Origin: Microbacterium marinum
GTDB lineage: Bacteria > Actinomycetota > Actinomycetes > Actinomycetales > Microbacteriaceae
NCBI RefSeq assembly: GCF_014204835.1
Contig: NZ_JACHMD010000001.1
Span: 2,232,001-2,296,000, forward strand
Direction of reading: 5' to 3'
Length of the DNA: 64,000 nucleotides
Both the position numbers and the translations under genes were made by a program. Within the stretch, counting starts at the first letter, position 1. Every line of letters starts with the position of its first letter. The notes under the pieces were generated by a model. It ran no database searches. It was not told where the DNA came from and was given only the letters and a program-made list of their open reading frames with translations. Of this stretch, positions 55,629-64,000 are shown piece after piece.

Positions 55629-56339
55629 TCAGTGCCCCATGCCCAGGCCGCCGTCGACCGGGATGACCGCGCCGGAGATGTAGGCCGCATCGTCCGAGGC
55701 GAGCCAGGCGACGACTGCTGCGACCTCCGCAGCATCGCCGAACCGTCCGGCGGGGATGTTCTTCTTGTACTCCGCCTGGGTGTCCTCAGGCAGGGCCGCG
55801 GTCATGTCCGTCTCGATGAAGCCGGGGGCGACGACGTTGGCGGTGATCGACCGCGCGCCGAGCTCCCGCGTCAGCGACCGTGCGAATCCGACCAGCGCGC
55901 TCTTGGACGACGAGTAGTTGATCTGACCGGCGGAGCCGTACAGGCCCACGACCGAGGAGATGAGGATCACGCGACCCCACCGGGCGCGGAGCATCCCCTT
56001 CGCGGCACGCTTGACGACCCGGAACGCGCCTCCCAGGTTGGTCGAGACGACCGAGTCGAAGTCCTCCTCCGTCATCCGCAGAAGAAGCGTGTCCTTCGTG
56101 ATGCCCGCGTTCGCGACGACGATGGCGATGGGGCCGAGCTGCTGCTCAACCTCGGTGTACGCGGCGTCGAGAGCCGCGGCATCCGTCACATCCGCCCGCA
56201 CCGTCAGGGTGCCCTCGGGACCTTCCCCGGATCGTGCCGTCACCGCGACACGGTAGCCGTCGGCGACGAAGCGCTCTGCGATGGCCCGGCCGATGCCGCG
56301 GTTGCCGCCGGTGACGAGGACGACGCGTTCACTGGACAT
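55629..56339 (-). CDS. fabG: 3-oxoacyl-[ACP] reductase, FabG-type SDR
   Basis: A 236-residue short-chain dehydrogenase with NADPH motif TGGNRGIGRAIA, NAG in VVANAGIT, catalytic Ser in ILISSVVG and the YxxxK as NYSSSKSAL. The C-terminus VIPVDGGLGMGH is typical of actinobacterial FabG. It reduces beta-ketoacyl-ACP in fatty-acid synthesis. AAGGAG precedes the ATG at 56337-56339. No partner fab genes are adjacent. Confidence 0.9.
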   Translation of the reverse strand: MSSERVVLVTGGNRGIGRAIAERFVADGYRVAVTARSGEGPEGTLTVRADVTDAAALDAAYTEVEQQLGPIAIVVANAGITKDTLLLRMTEEDFDSVVSTNLGGAFRVVKRAAKGMLRARWGRVILISSVVGLYGSAGQINYSSSKSALVGFARSLTRELGARSITANVVAPGFIETDMTAALPEDTQAEYKKNIPAGRFGDAAEVAAVVAWLASDDAAYISGAVIPVDGGLGMGH

Positions 56340-56436
56340 GGTGCTCCTTGGAGATGACGGCAGCGGGGAACCGCCCCAGCCTAGTCGCGGTGCGGGCGGT
56401 ACGCTGGGAGCAGCATCCCGCTCGAAGGAGACGTCC

Positions 56437-56931
56437 GTGACCGACGCCACGAACCCCGCACCGCAGCCGACCCCGCCTTCCTCGGGCGACACGACTCCCC
56501 CGGCACCGCCGGCCGCACCGGGCTACGGAGGCTCCTACCCGCCTCCCGCGGCCCCGCAGCCGCAGTACTCCGCGCCGCAGTACCCGGCATCGGGGTACGG
56601 CCAGGCACCCTATGGCCAGGCGCCCTATGGCTACGCACCCGCGTCGCCCGCGCGACCCACCAACGTCCTCGCGATCGTCTCGCTCATCGCGTCGATCGCG
56701 GGCCTCTCCTTCGTCCCGGTGCTCGGGTCGATCGCGGGCGCGATCATGGGTCACATCTCGCTGCGGCAGGTGAAGACCTCCGGCGAGAACGGCCGTGGCC
56801 TGGCCCTGGCGGGCACCATCGTGGGGTGGGTCGGCACCGGCATGTGGGTGCTGCTCATCGTCTTCTGGGTGATCTGGGTCGTCTTCATCATCGGTCTGGC
56901 GGCATCGTCGGGGTCGACCACCTTCAGTTGA
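56437..56931 (+). CDS. DUF4190 domain membrane protein
   Basis: A 164-residue protein. Residues 1-75 are Pro/Tyr/Gln-rich with repeats (GYGQAPYGQAPYGYAP), and the rest contains two or three hydrophobic segments around the DUF4190 core (NVLAIVSLIASIAGLSFVPVLGSIAGAIMGHISLRQ). Function unknown. GTG at 56437 with GAAGGAG (56424-56430). Confidence 0.85.
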   Translation: MTDATNPAPQPTPPSSGDTTPPAPPAAPGYGGSYPPPAAPQPQYSAPQYPASGYGQAPYGQAPYGYAPASPARPTNVLAIVSLIASIAGLSFVPVLGSIAGAIMGHISLRQVKTSGENGRGLALAGTIVGWVGTGMWVLLIVFWVIWVVFIIGLAASSGSTTFS

Positions 56932-56947
56932 GTTCACGGCGGGCCAT

Positions 56948-57298
56948 ATGAGATCCACTTCCGCACAGTCGGCCACCTCGCTCGCCACCGCACCCGAGGA
57001 GGACGCCCGCGCCCGTACGCGGAAGTACTTCATCGTCATGGGCGTCCGCGTCACCTGTTTCATCCTGATGGTGACGGTCACGCCCTACAGCTGGTACACA
57101 TGGATGTTCGCCCTGGGTGCCGCGGTCCTGCCGTATCTCGCGGTCGTGATCGCCAACGTCAGCGCAGCCCCGACCGCGCGCCGGGCGGAACAGCCGCGTC
57201 GGGAGATCACGTCGTCGACGCCGATGCTCGTCGACTCCGACGACACTGGCGAGGGAATCATCCGCATCGAGGAGAAGCGCGACGGGGATCGCACGTGA
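56948..57298 (+). CDS. DUF3099 family membrane protein
   Basis: A 116-residue protein with two membrane segments (KYFIVMGVRVTCFILMVTV and WYTWMFALGAAVLPYLAVVIANV) and an acidic C-terminal tail, matching DUF3099 of actinobacteria. Function unknown. Its stop overlaps the GTG of the following small gene (GTGA). Confidence 0.85.
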   Translation: MRSTSAQSATSLATAPEEDARARTRKYFIVMGVRVTCFILMVTVTPYSWYTWMFALGAAVLPYLAVVIANVSAAPTARRAEQPRREITSSTPMLVDSDDTGEGIIRIEEKRDGDRT

Positions 57299-57498
57299 CC
57301 GCGGCGCAGTGCTCCCGGGCTGGATGCCGCGCTGACGCCGAGTGGCAGGTCGTGTGGCGCAACCCCCGCATCCACACCCCCGACCGGCGGAAGATCTGGG
57401 CGGCGTGCGACGAGCACGTCGCGTTCCTGCGCGATTACCTCGCGACGAGGGAGTTCCCGGTGCAGGTTCTGCGGTTCGACGAGGCGGCGACCTCGTGA
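57295..57498 (+). CDS. Small Cys/His-containing hypothetical protein
   Basis: A 67-residue soluble protein with CSRAGC near the N-terminus and CDEH in the middle, a spacing that could bind zinc. Both its ends overlap neighbours by 4 bp (GTGA with DUF3099 and with SURF1), so it is translated as part of the same unit. I do not recognise a named family. Confidence 0.75.
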   Translation: MTAAQCSRAGCRADAEWQVVWRNPRIHTPDRRKIWAACDEHVAFLRDYLATREFPVQVLRFDEAATS

Positions 57499-58322
57499 AC
57501 CGGCGCACCGTCCTGCGCTGGAGCGGCTACGTGGCGGTCGCCGTCGTGTTCGCGATCGCGTGCGTGATGCTGTCGAACTGGCAGTTCGCCCGCAGTGCCG
57601 AGCGAGAGGCGGAACTCGCGCTCGTGGCCGGCAACTACGACCGGGCTCCCGTGGACCTGGCGGAGCTGATCGCCCCCGGCGCGGCGTTCGACCCAAGCGA
57701 TGAGTGGCGCACGGTCACGCTCCGCGGCGAGTACCTCGCCGACGACACCCTGCTGGTGCGCAACCGCCCGCGTGGCGGGACGAGTGCCTTCGAGGTCCTC
57801 GTCCCGTTCCGCACCGATGACGGCCGCGTCGTGATCGTCGATCGAGGGTGGGTCCCTCCTGGCCGCGATCAGCCGGAACCCGATGCGGTGCCCGCCCCGC
57901 CGAGCGGCACGGCGACCGTCACGGGCCGCCTGCAGCCGGGAGAGATGTCCGCGCGCGAGGGTCGGTCGGCGCCCGAAGGGCAGGTCGCGACCATCGATCT
58001 GCCGCTGATCGCTGAGACGATCGGCGAGGAGTCCGCCGCTGTGACGTCGGCCTACGTGCTGATGACCGACGAAGACCCCGCGGCGGAACGGCCGAACGCA
58101 CTCGAGCCGCCGTCGGAGGACCCGGGGCCGCATCTGTCGTACGCCATCCAGTGGATCCTCTTCGCCGTGATGGGTTTCGCGTTCATCTGGTACATGATCC
58201 GCACCGAGGTCGCGCATCGCCGCGAGGATGCGGAGTCCGGGGAGTCGGTGCCGCGACGGCGCAAGACGGGCCGCCGCGATCGCGACATGGAAGCGGAAGA
58301 CGAGCTCCTCGACGTCCGCTGA
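57495..58322 (+). CDS. SURF1 family cytochrome oxidase biogenesis protein
   Basis: A 275-residue protein with the SURF1 pattern: an N-terminal membrane helix (YVAVAVVFAIACVMLSNWQF), an extracellular middle region with EWRTVTLRGEYL and VDRGWVPPG, and a C-terminal helix (YAIQWILFAVMGFAFIWYMI). It helps assemble heme a3-type cytochrome c oxidase. The GTG at 57495 overlaps the preceding stop. The charged C-terminal tail of about 50 residues is longer than usual. Confidence 0.92.
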   Translation: MNRRTVLRWSGYVAVAVVFAIACVMLSNWQFARSAEREAELALVAGNYDRAPVDLAELIAPGAAFDPSDEWRTVTLRGEYLADDTLLVRNRPRGGTSAFEVLVPFRTDDGRVVIVDRGWVPPGRDQPEPDAVPAPPSGTATVTGRLQPGEMSAREGRSAPEGQVATIDLPLIAETIGEESAAVTSAYVLMTDEDPAAERPNALEPPSEDPGPHLSYAIQWILFAVMGFAFIWYMIRTEVAHRREDAESGESVPRRRKTGRRDRDMEAEDELLDVR

Positions 58323-58340
58323 CCCGCGTCAGCTCACCCG

Positions 58341-58375
58341 CCGGACCGCGTCACGCCAACAACGTCCGGACCGCG

Positions 58376-58385
<10 letters not shown>
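58341..58385. repeat. 20-bp tandem duplication at the 3' end of the ABC-F gene
   Basis: CCGGACCGCGTCACGCCAAC (58341-58360) repeats at 58366-58385 with one change (C to T). The second copy contains the ABC-F stop as TAA; the first would read TGA in the equivalent position. Confidence 0.85.
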
Positions 58386-59974
<1,589 letters not shown>

Positions 59975-60133
59975 AGCAGACGTCCGTTCTTCGGGAGGGG
60001 AATCGGCCGAGCGGCCAAATCCCCAGTATAGATCTTGTCGCGCGTCGACAGCGTTTCCCGTGCCCGCGCGAGAGCGCCCCTAGGATGTGGCGAATGAGCG
60101 CGCGGCCGCGCGCACCGACGCCCAGGAGGCCCG

Positions 60134-60766
60134 ATGTCCCTGTCCACCGCCGTCCGGCGCCCCGTCCTCGCCGACCTGATCGCTCGGCCGTCGACGCGCG
60201 CACGTGCCCTCGCGACGGATGCCGCCCTGGTCCTGGCCGGTGTCGCCCTCGTGGCGCTGCTCGCCAAGGTCTCCTTCTTCATCGGCCCGGTGCCGATCAC
60301 CGGTCAGACGCTCGGGGTGATCGTGGTCGGAGCCGCGCTCGGCGCCCGGCGCGGCGCCGCCGCGCTGACGACCTACATGCTCGCCGGGCTCGCCGGTGCG
60401 CCGATCTTCGCGGGCGCCCTGGCGGGCCCGGCCTACGTCCTCAACCCTGCGTTCGGGTTCATCCTCGGTTTCATCCCGGCGGCGTTCGTCGCCGGCTGGG
60501 TCGCCGAGCGCGCGTGGGACCGCAAGCCCGCGCTCGCCTTCGCCGGCTTCGTGGGTGCATCGATCGTCCCGTTCCTGATCGGCGTGCCGTACATGGCCGT
60601 GATTCTCGGCACCGTCGTCGGCGCCGAGGTGACCGTCGCGCTGGTGCTCGAGGCGGGTGTCACACCCTTTATCGTTCCGGGTCTCATCAAGGCCGCCTTC
60701 GCTGCTCTCCTGATCCCGGCGGCATGGCTGGGCGCACGCGCCGTGGAGCGCCGCTCGCGCCGCTGA
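60134..60766 (+). CDS. bioY: Biotin transporter BioY
   Basis: A 210-residue membrane S-component of the ECF family with about six hydrophobic segments and the BioY motifs GPVPITGQTLGV, ALTTYMLAGLAGAPIFAG and PYMAV. It captures biotin; a transport ATPase (BioM) and BioN are not adjacent, so it may work alone or share a general ECF module elsewhere. AGGAGG (60124-60129) precedes the ATG; TAGGAT at 60081-60086 is the likely -10. Confidence 0.94.
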   Translation: MSLSTAVRRPVLADLIARPSTRARALATDAALVLAGVALVALLAKVSFFIGPVPITGQTLGVIVVGAALGARRGAAALTTYMLAGLAGAPIFAGALAGPAYVLNPAFGFILGFIPAAFVAGWVAERAWDRKPALAFAGFVGASIVPFLIGVPYMAVILGTVVGAEVTVALVLEAGVTPFIVPGLIKAAFAALLIPAAWLGARAVERRSRR

Positions 60767-60787
60767 TCCCCGCCTCCATTTCGTGAG

Positions 60788-60813
60788 ACGGCCCGCACTT
60801 CGGTGCGGGCCGT
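60788..60813 (+). terminator. bioY terminator
   Basis: ACGGCCCGCAC (60788-60798) pairs perfectly with GTGCGGGCCGT (60803-60813) around a stable TTCG tetraloop, followed by TTT. Confidence 0.9.
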
Positions 60814-60851
60814 TTCGCGTCCGACGATTTCCTGACGGACGGGCGCGGATG

Positions 60852-60870
60852 TAAGGTTAGGCGACCCTAA
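60852..60870. promoter_or_regulatory. DtxR/IdeR-type iron box
   Basis: TAAGGTTAGGCGACCCTAA matches 16 of 19 positions of the iron-box consensus TTAGGTTAGGCTAACCTAA. It lies 21 bp before the GTG of the siderophore-binding protein gene. Binding of the iron-loaded repressor would shut off the importer when iron is plentiful. Confidence 0.85.
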
Positions 60871-60891
60871 ACATTCGACCCTGGAGCTCTC

Positions 60892-61932
60892 GTGCCTCGC
60901 ATCCGCTCTCTCGTCGCCGTCGCTGCGGCATCCCTCCTCGTCCTCACCGGATGCGCCACCACGGGCACCACCGCGGGGAACGACACCTCGGATCAAGCGG
61001 CGGAGTCCTCCGGCTTCCCCGTCACCATCGAGCACGCGTTCGGCACGACCACCATCTCGGAGAAGCCCGAGCGGGTCGCCACCGTCTCGTGGGCGAACCA
61101 GGAAGCCGCCCTGGCTCTGGGCGTCGTGCCCGTCGGCATGCCCGCCGTGACGTGGGGCGACGACGACGACAACGGCATCCTCCCCTGGGTCGAGGACAAG
61201 CTCGAAGAGCTGGGTGCCGAGACCCCGGTCCTCTTCGACGAGGCCGAGGGCATCGACTTCGAGGCGGTCGCCGACGCGCAGCCCGACATCATCCTGGCCG
61301 CCTACTCCGGTCTCACGCAGGAGGACTACGACACCCTCACCAAGATCGCGCCGGTCGTCGCCTACCCCGACGTCGCGTGGGGCACGACGTGGCAGGAGCT
61401 GACGACCATCAACGGCACCGCGCTCGGCCTGAAGGACGAGGCCGAGGCGCTCGTCGACGACCTCACCGCGCACCTCGGCGAACTGACCGCCGAGTACCCC
61501 GCGGTCGCCGGCAAGACGACCATCTTCAGCTCGTTCGACGCCACCGATCTCAGCCAGATCGGCTTCTACTCCCTCGAGGACCCCCGACAGCTCTTCCTGC
61601 AGGACCTCGGGTTCGAGCCGGCCGCGACGGTTGTGGAGCAGTCGGAGAACACCGACCAGTTCTGGATCACCAACAGCACCGAGGAGATCGAGCGCTTCAG
61701 CGACCTCGACGTGCTCGTGACCTACGGCGACGACACCACCCTCGCGCAGATGCAGGCCGACCCGCTGCTGGCGAAGATCCCGGCCGTGGCCTCGGGCGCG
61801 GTCGTCGTCCTCCCGCTCTCGAACGCTCCGCTGTCGGCGGCGGCGAACCCGAGCCCGCTGTCCATCACGAACGACCTGACGGCCGATTTCGTCGACCTCC
61901 TCGGAGAGGCGGCGGCGAAGGTCACCGAGTGA
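60892..61932 (+). CDS. Iron-siderophore ABC importer, substrate-binding lipoprotein
   Basis: A 346-residue lipoprotein (lipobox VLTGC, Cys at about residue 22). The mature part has the FepB/FecB-like bilobal pattern: IEHAFGTTTISEKPERVATVSW, VADAQPDIILAAYSGL, and a C-terminal VLVTYGDDTTL. It binds ferric siderophores outside the membrane. GTG at 60892 lies 21 bp after an iron box, and two FecCD permease genes follow. Confidence 0.92.
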   Translation: MPRIRSLVAVAAASLLVLTGCATTGTTAGNDTSDQAAESSGFPVTIEHAFGTTTISEKPERVATVSWANQEAALALGVVPVGMPAVTWGDDDDNGILPWVEDKLEELGAETPVLFDEAEGIDFEAVADAQPDIILAAYSGLTQEDYDTLTKIAPVVAYPDVAWGTTWQELTTINGTALGLKDEAEALVDDLTAHLGELTAEYPAVAGKTTIFSSFDATDLSQIGFYSLEDPRQLFLQDLGFEPAATVVEQSENTDQFWITNSTEEIERFSDLDVLVTYGDDTTLAQMQADPLLAKIPAVASGAVVVLPLSNAPLSAAANPSPLSITNDLTADFVDLLGEAAAKVTE

Positions 61933-61957
61933 TCTGACCGCACCCCTCCTCCCCCTC

Positions 61958-63007
61958 GTGAGCACTCTCGTCTCGGCACCCGTCGTCGCCGCGTCCGCGT
62001 CTCCCCGACGCCGGACGCGGCGGCGCCGCGTGGCCTGGCTGCTGATCCTCGTCGCCACCGTCGCGGTGATCGCGGTTCTGTCGGTGACCTTCGGAAACCG
62101 CACCGTCAGCCTCCCCGACATCGTCGCCGGTCTCACCGGCGACATCGAGACGACCTCCGCGGCCGCCGTCGCCCGGAGAGTGCCCCGAACTCTGCTCGCC
62201 CTCCTCGTCGGCGCGGCGCTCGCCATGGCGGGCACCGTCATGCAGGGCGTCACCCGCAACCCGCTCGCAGACCCTCAGATCCTCGGCATCAACGGCGGCG
62301 CGTCGCTCGCCGTCGTGACCGGCCTCGCCTTCTTCGGCATCACCAGCTCCCTGGGCTACATCTGGCTCGCGATGCTCGGAGCCGGGCTCGCCGCGGTGTT
62401 CGTCTACACGATCGGCTCCCTCGGCCGGGGTGGTGCGAGCCCCCTCAAGCTCGCCCTCGCAGGCGCGGCCACCGCCGTCGCCTTCACCTCCCTCGTCAGC
62501 GCGATCCTGCTGCCGCGCATCGACGTCATGAGCGTCTTCCGCTTCTGGCAGATCGGCGGCGTCGGCGGCGCCACCTTCGACAAGATCGCCCTGCTCCTCC
62601 CGTTCCTCGCCGTCGGCGCCGTCATCTGCATCGCCTCCAGCGGAGCACTCAACTCCCTCGCCCTGGGCGACGAACTGGCCACCGGTCTCGGCGAGCGGGT
62701 TCGGACGGCCCGCCTGGTCTCCGCTCTCGGCGCCGTCATCCTCTGCGGATCGGCCACTGCGCTCGCAGGCCCCATCGGCTTTGTCGGACTCATCGTCCCT
62801 CACGTCTGCCGGCTCATCGTCGGCCCCGACCATCGCTGGCTCCTCCCCGTCTCCGCACTCGTCGGAGGCGGCCTCCTCACGGTCGCGGACGTCGTCGGCC
62901 GCGTCATCGCCCGCCCCCAGGAGGTCGAGGTGGGAGTGGTCACCGCCCTCATCGGGGCGCCGTTCTTCATCGCCATCGTCCGCCGTCAGAAGATGAGGGC
63001 ACTGTGA
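61958..63007 (+). CDS. FecCD-family iron-siderophore permease
   Basis: A 349-residue membrane protein with about nine hydrophobic segments. It has RVPRTLLALLVGAALAMAGTVMQGVTRNPLADPQILGINGGAS, the FecCD entrance region, and the GFVGLIVPHVCRLIVGPDHR coupling segment. It pairs with the next permease to form the channel. GTG at 61958. Its stop overlaps the next start (4 bp). Confidence 0.94.
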   Translation: MSTLVSAPVVAASASPRRRTRRRRVAWLLILVATVAVIAVLSVTFGNRTVSLPDIVAGLTGDIETTSAAAVARRVPRTLLALLVGAALAMAGTVMQGVTRNPLADPQILGINGGASLAVVTGLAFFGITSSLGYIWLAMLGAGLAAVFVYTIGSLGRGGASPLKLALAGAATAVAFTSLVSAILLPRIDVMSVFRFWQIGGVGGATFDKIALLLPFLAVGAVICIASSGALNSLALGDELATGLGERVRTARLVSALGAVILCGSATALAGPIGFVGLIVPHVCRLIVGPDHRWLLPVSALVGGGLLTVADVVGRVIARPQEVEVGVVTALIGAPFFIAIVRRQKMRAL

Positions 63008-64000
63008 CCGCCCTCGCGCCGCAGCGCGGCGCTCTCGAGATCGTCTCGCAGGGCAGGGCCCGTCGCCGGCGCCGCCGGATCGTCGTGACCGGCCTCCTGC
63101 TGATCGCCGTCGCCGCGGCCTACCTCATCTCTCTGATGGTGGGACAGACCTTCTACACACCCGCGGAAGTGTGGGCCGTCATCACCGGTCAGACCGTCCC
63201 GGGGGCCTCCTTCACCGTCGGCGAGCTCCGGCTGCCCCGATCGACGGTCGCCCTCCTGGCCGGCCTCTGCTTCGGCATGGGTGGCGCCGTCTTCCAGACC
63301 ATGCTGCGCAACCCGCTCGCCAGCCCCGACATCATCGGGATCAACGCTGGAGCGAGCGCCGCAGCCGTCGTCGGAATCGTCTTCCTCTCCTTCGACGAGA
63401 CCACCGTCTCCCTCGTCGCGACCGTCGCCGCCCTCGCCACGGCACTCACCATCTATCTGCTGGCTTTCAAGGACGGCGGTGCCGGAGCGCGATTCATCCT
63501 GATCGGGATCGGCGTGGCGGCGATGTTCAACAGCGTGGTCGCCTACGTCCTCTCCCGCGCCGCGGAGTGGGATCTCCAGGCGGCGATGCGCTGGATCACC
63601 GGCAACCTCAACGGCGCCGCGTGGAGCCAAGCCGTCCCGCTCGCGATCGCGATCGCGATCGTCGTGCCGGTGCTGCTGTGGCTCACGCGCGACCTCGAAC
63701 TGCTCCGCCTCGGCGACGACACGGCATCCGCGCTCGGAGTGCCCGTCGAGCGGCGTCGGATCATGCTCATCGTGTGCGCCGTCGCACTCCTGGCCTTCGC
63801 GACCGCCGCCGCCGGCCCGATCTCGTTCGTGGCGTTCCTGGCCGGCCCCATCGCCGCCCGGCTCCTGGGCCCCGTCGGCTCGCCCGTCCTCGTCGCGGGC
63901 CTGTTCGGCGCGTTCCTCGTCCTCTTCGCCGACCTCACCGGACAGTACCTGCTGGGCATGCGACTGCCCGTGGGCGTCGTCACCGGCGTGCTCGGCGCTC
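63004..64000 (+). CDS. FecCD-family iron-siderophore permease (partial, 3' end missing)
   Basis: The second permease subunit, open to the window end (about 332 codons visible, nearly complete). It has LRLPRSTVALLAGLCFGMGGAVFQTMLRNPLASPDIIGINAGAS, and the C-terminal GPISFVAFLAGPIAARLLG coupling region. GTG at 63004 overlaps the preceding stop. The ATPase gene is expected just beyond the edge but is not visible. Confidence 0.93.
   Translation, partial: MTALAPQRGALEIVSQGRARRRRRRIVVTGLLLIAVAAAYLISLMVGQTFYTPAEVWAVITGQTVPGASFTVGELRLPRSTVALLAGLCFGMGGAVFQTMLRNPLASPDIIGINAGASAAAVVGIVFLSFDETTVSLVATVAALATALTIYLLAFKDGGAGARFILIGIGVAAMFNSVVAYVLSRAAEWDLQAAMRWITGNLNGAAWSQAVPLAIAIAIVVPVLLWLTRDLELLRLGDDTASALGVPVERRRIMLIVCAVALLAFATAAAGPISFVAFLAGPIAARLLGPVGSPVLVAGLFGAFLVLFADLTGQYLLGMRLPVGVVTGVLGA

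Noticed and set aside
60094..60133. Alternative leaderless start at ATG 60094 for bioY
   Set aside because: TAGGAT is well placed, but this ATG is out of frame with BioY; the AGGAGG-supported ATG at 60134 gives the BioY N-terminus.
63641..63665. GCGATC tandem repeat as a regulatory site
   Set aside because: It is in frame inside the permease gene and encodes an alternating Ala/Ile membrane segment.

Overview
The window is a high-GC (about 70%), gene-dense bacterial chromosome segment. It most resembles Microbacteriaceae (Actinomycetota), probably Microbacterium or a close relative. Grounds: an actinobacterial ileS T-box with a very short stem I, a DtxR/IdeR-type iron box, TANNNT -10 elements often placed 6-8 nt from the start codon, the pafB-pafC-tatA-tatC-helY order, DUF4233, DUF3099 and DUF4190 proteins, and GTG starts. 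No integrase, transposase, phage gene, CRISPR array or rRNA was seen. About 60 protein genes and three tRNAs (Pro-TGG, Gly-TCC, Leu-GAG) are called.

Layout. 1-6.8 kb: start of a probable RNase E/G gene, a vitamin K epoxide reductase-like protein, then the leftward T-box-ileS-folC-DUF4233-ndk cluster. 6.8-14.3 kb: pentapeptide protein, OsmC protein, a metNIQ-type ABC importer, an accessory DUF559/AbiEi-like gene flanked by a 21-bp direct repeat, and valS with a coupled small gene. 14.3-19.1 kb: an ArsR-like repressor with a clear operator controlling a small gene and an MFS exporter, then an M3 peptidase and a GyrI-like protein. 19.1-23.9 kb: protein quality control (clpX, clpP2, clpP1, tig) and two tRNAs. 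23.9-32.2 kb: helY, tatC, tatA, pafC, pafB, an FKBP lipoprotein, trmI and a HAD phosphatase, without the Pup-proteasome genes that sit inside this neighbourhood in mycobacteria. 32.2-41.8 kb: PAC2 protein, uppP, M20 peptidase, tRNA-Leu, a ferritin-like/VIT1 fusion, a helicase, SGNH hydrolase, rRNA/tRNA 2'-O-methyltransferase, sirtuin and histidine phosphatase. 41.9-48.8 kb: branched-chain 2-oxoacid dehydrogenase (E1a, E1b, E2) with an acyl-CoA dehydrogenase and a divergent Lrp/AsnC regulator, then an EamA exporter with a divergent CGNR regulator. 48.7-55.6 kb: alpha/beta hydrolase, DEDDh exonuclease, zinc-free L31, ABC ATPase, divergent glgA/glgC, serB and a frameshifted hydrolase. 55.6-64 kb: fabG, small membrane proteins with SURF1, an ABC-F protein, bioY, and an iron-regulated siderophore importer cut by the window end.

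The region is mostly core genome. I did not find a convincing new defence or mobile system. The most interesting signals are at DNA level: (i) about nineteen genes carry a TANNNT hexamer 6-8 nt before the start codon, implying widespread leaderless mRNAs; (ii) the octamer GGATGCCG and its complement recur far more than composition suggests, forcing otherwise rare codons inside genes; (iii) compact operator/promoter overlaps occur upstream of the ArsR-like gene and between osmC and metN; (iv) there is a one-base frameshift in an alpha/beta hydrolase, and repeat footprints occur around the DUF559 gene and at the 3' end of the ABC-F gene.
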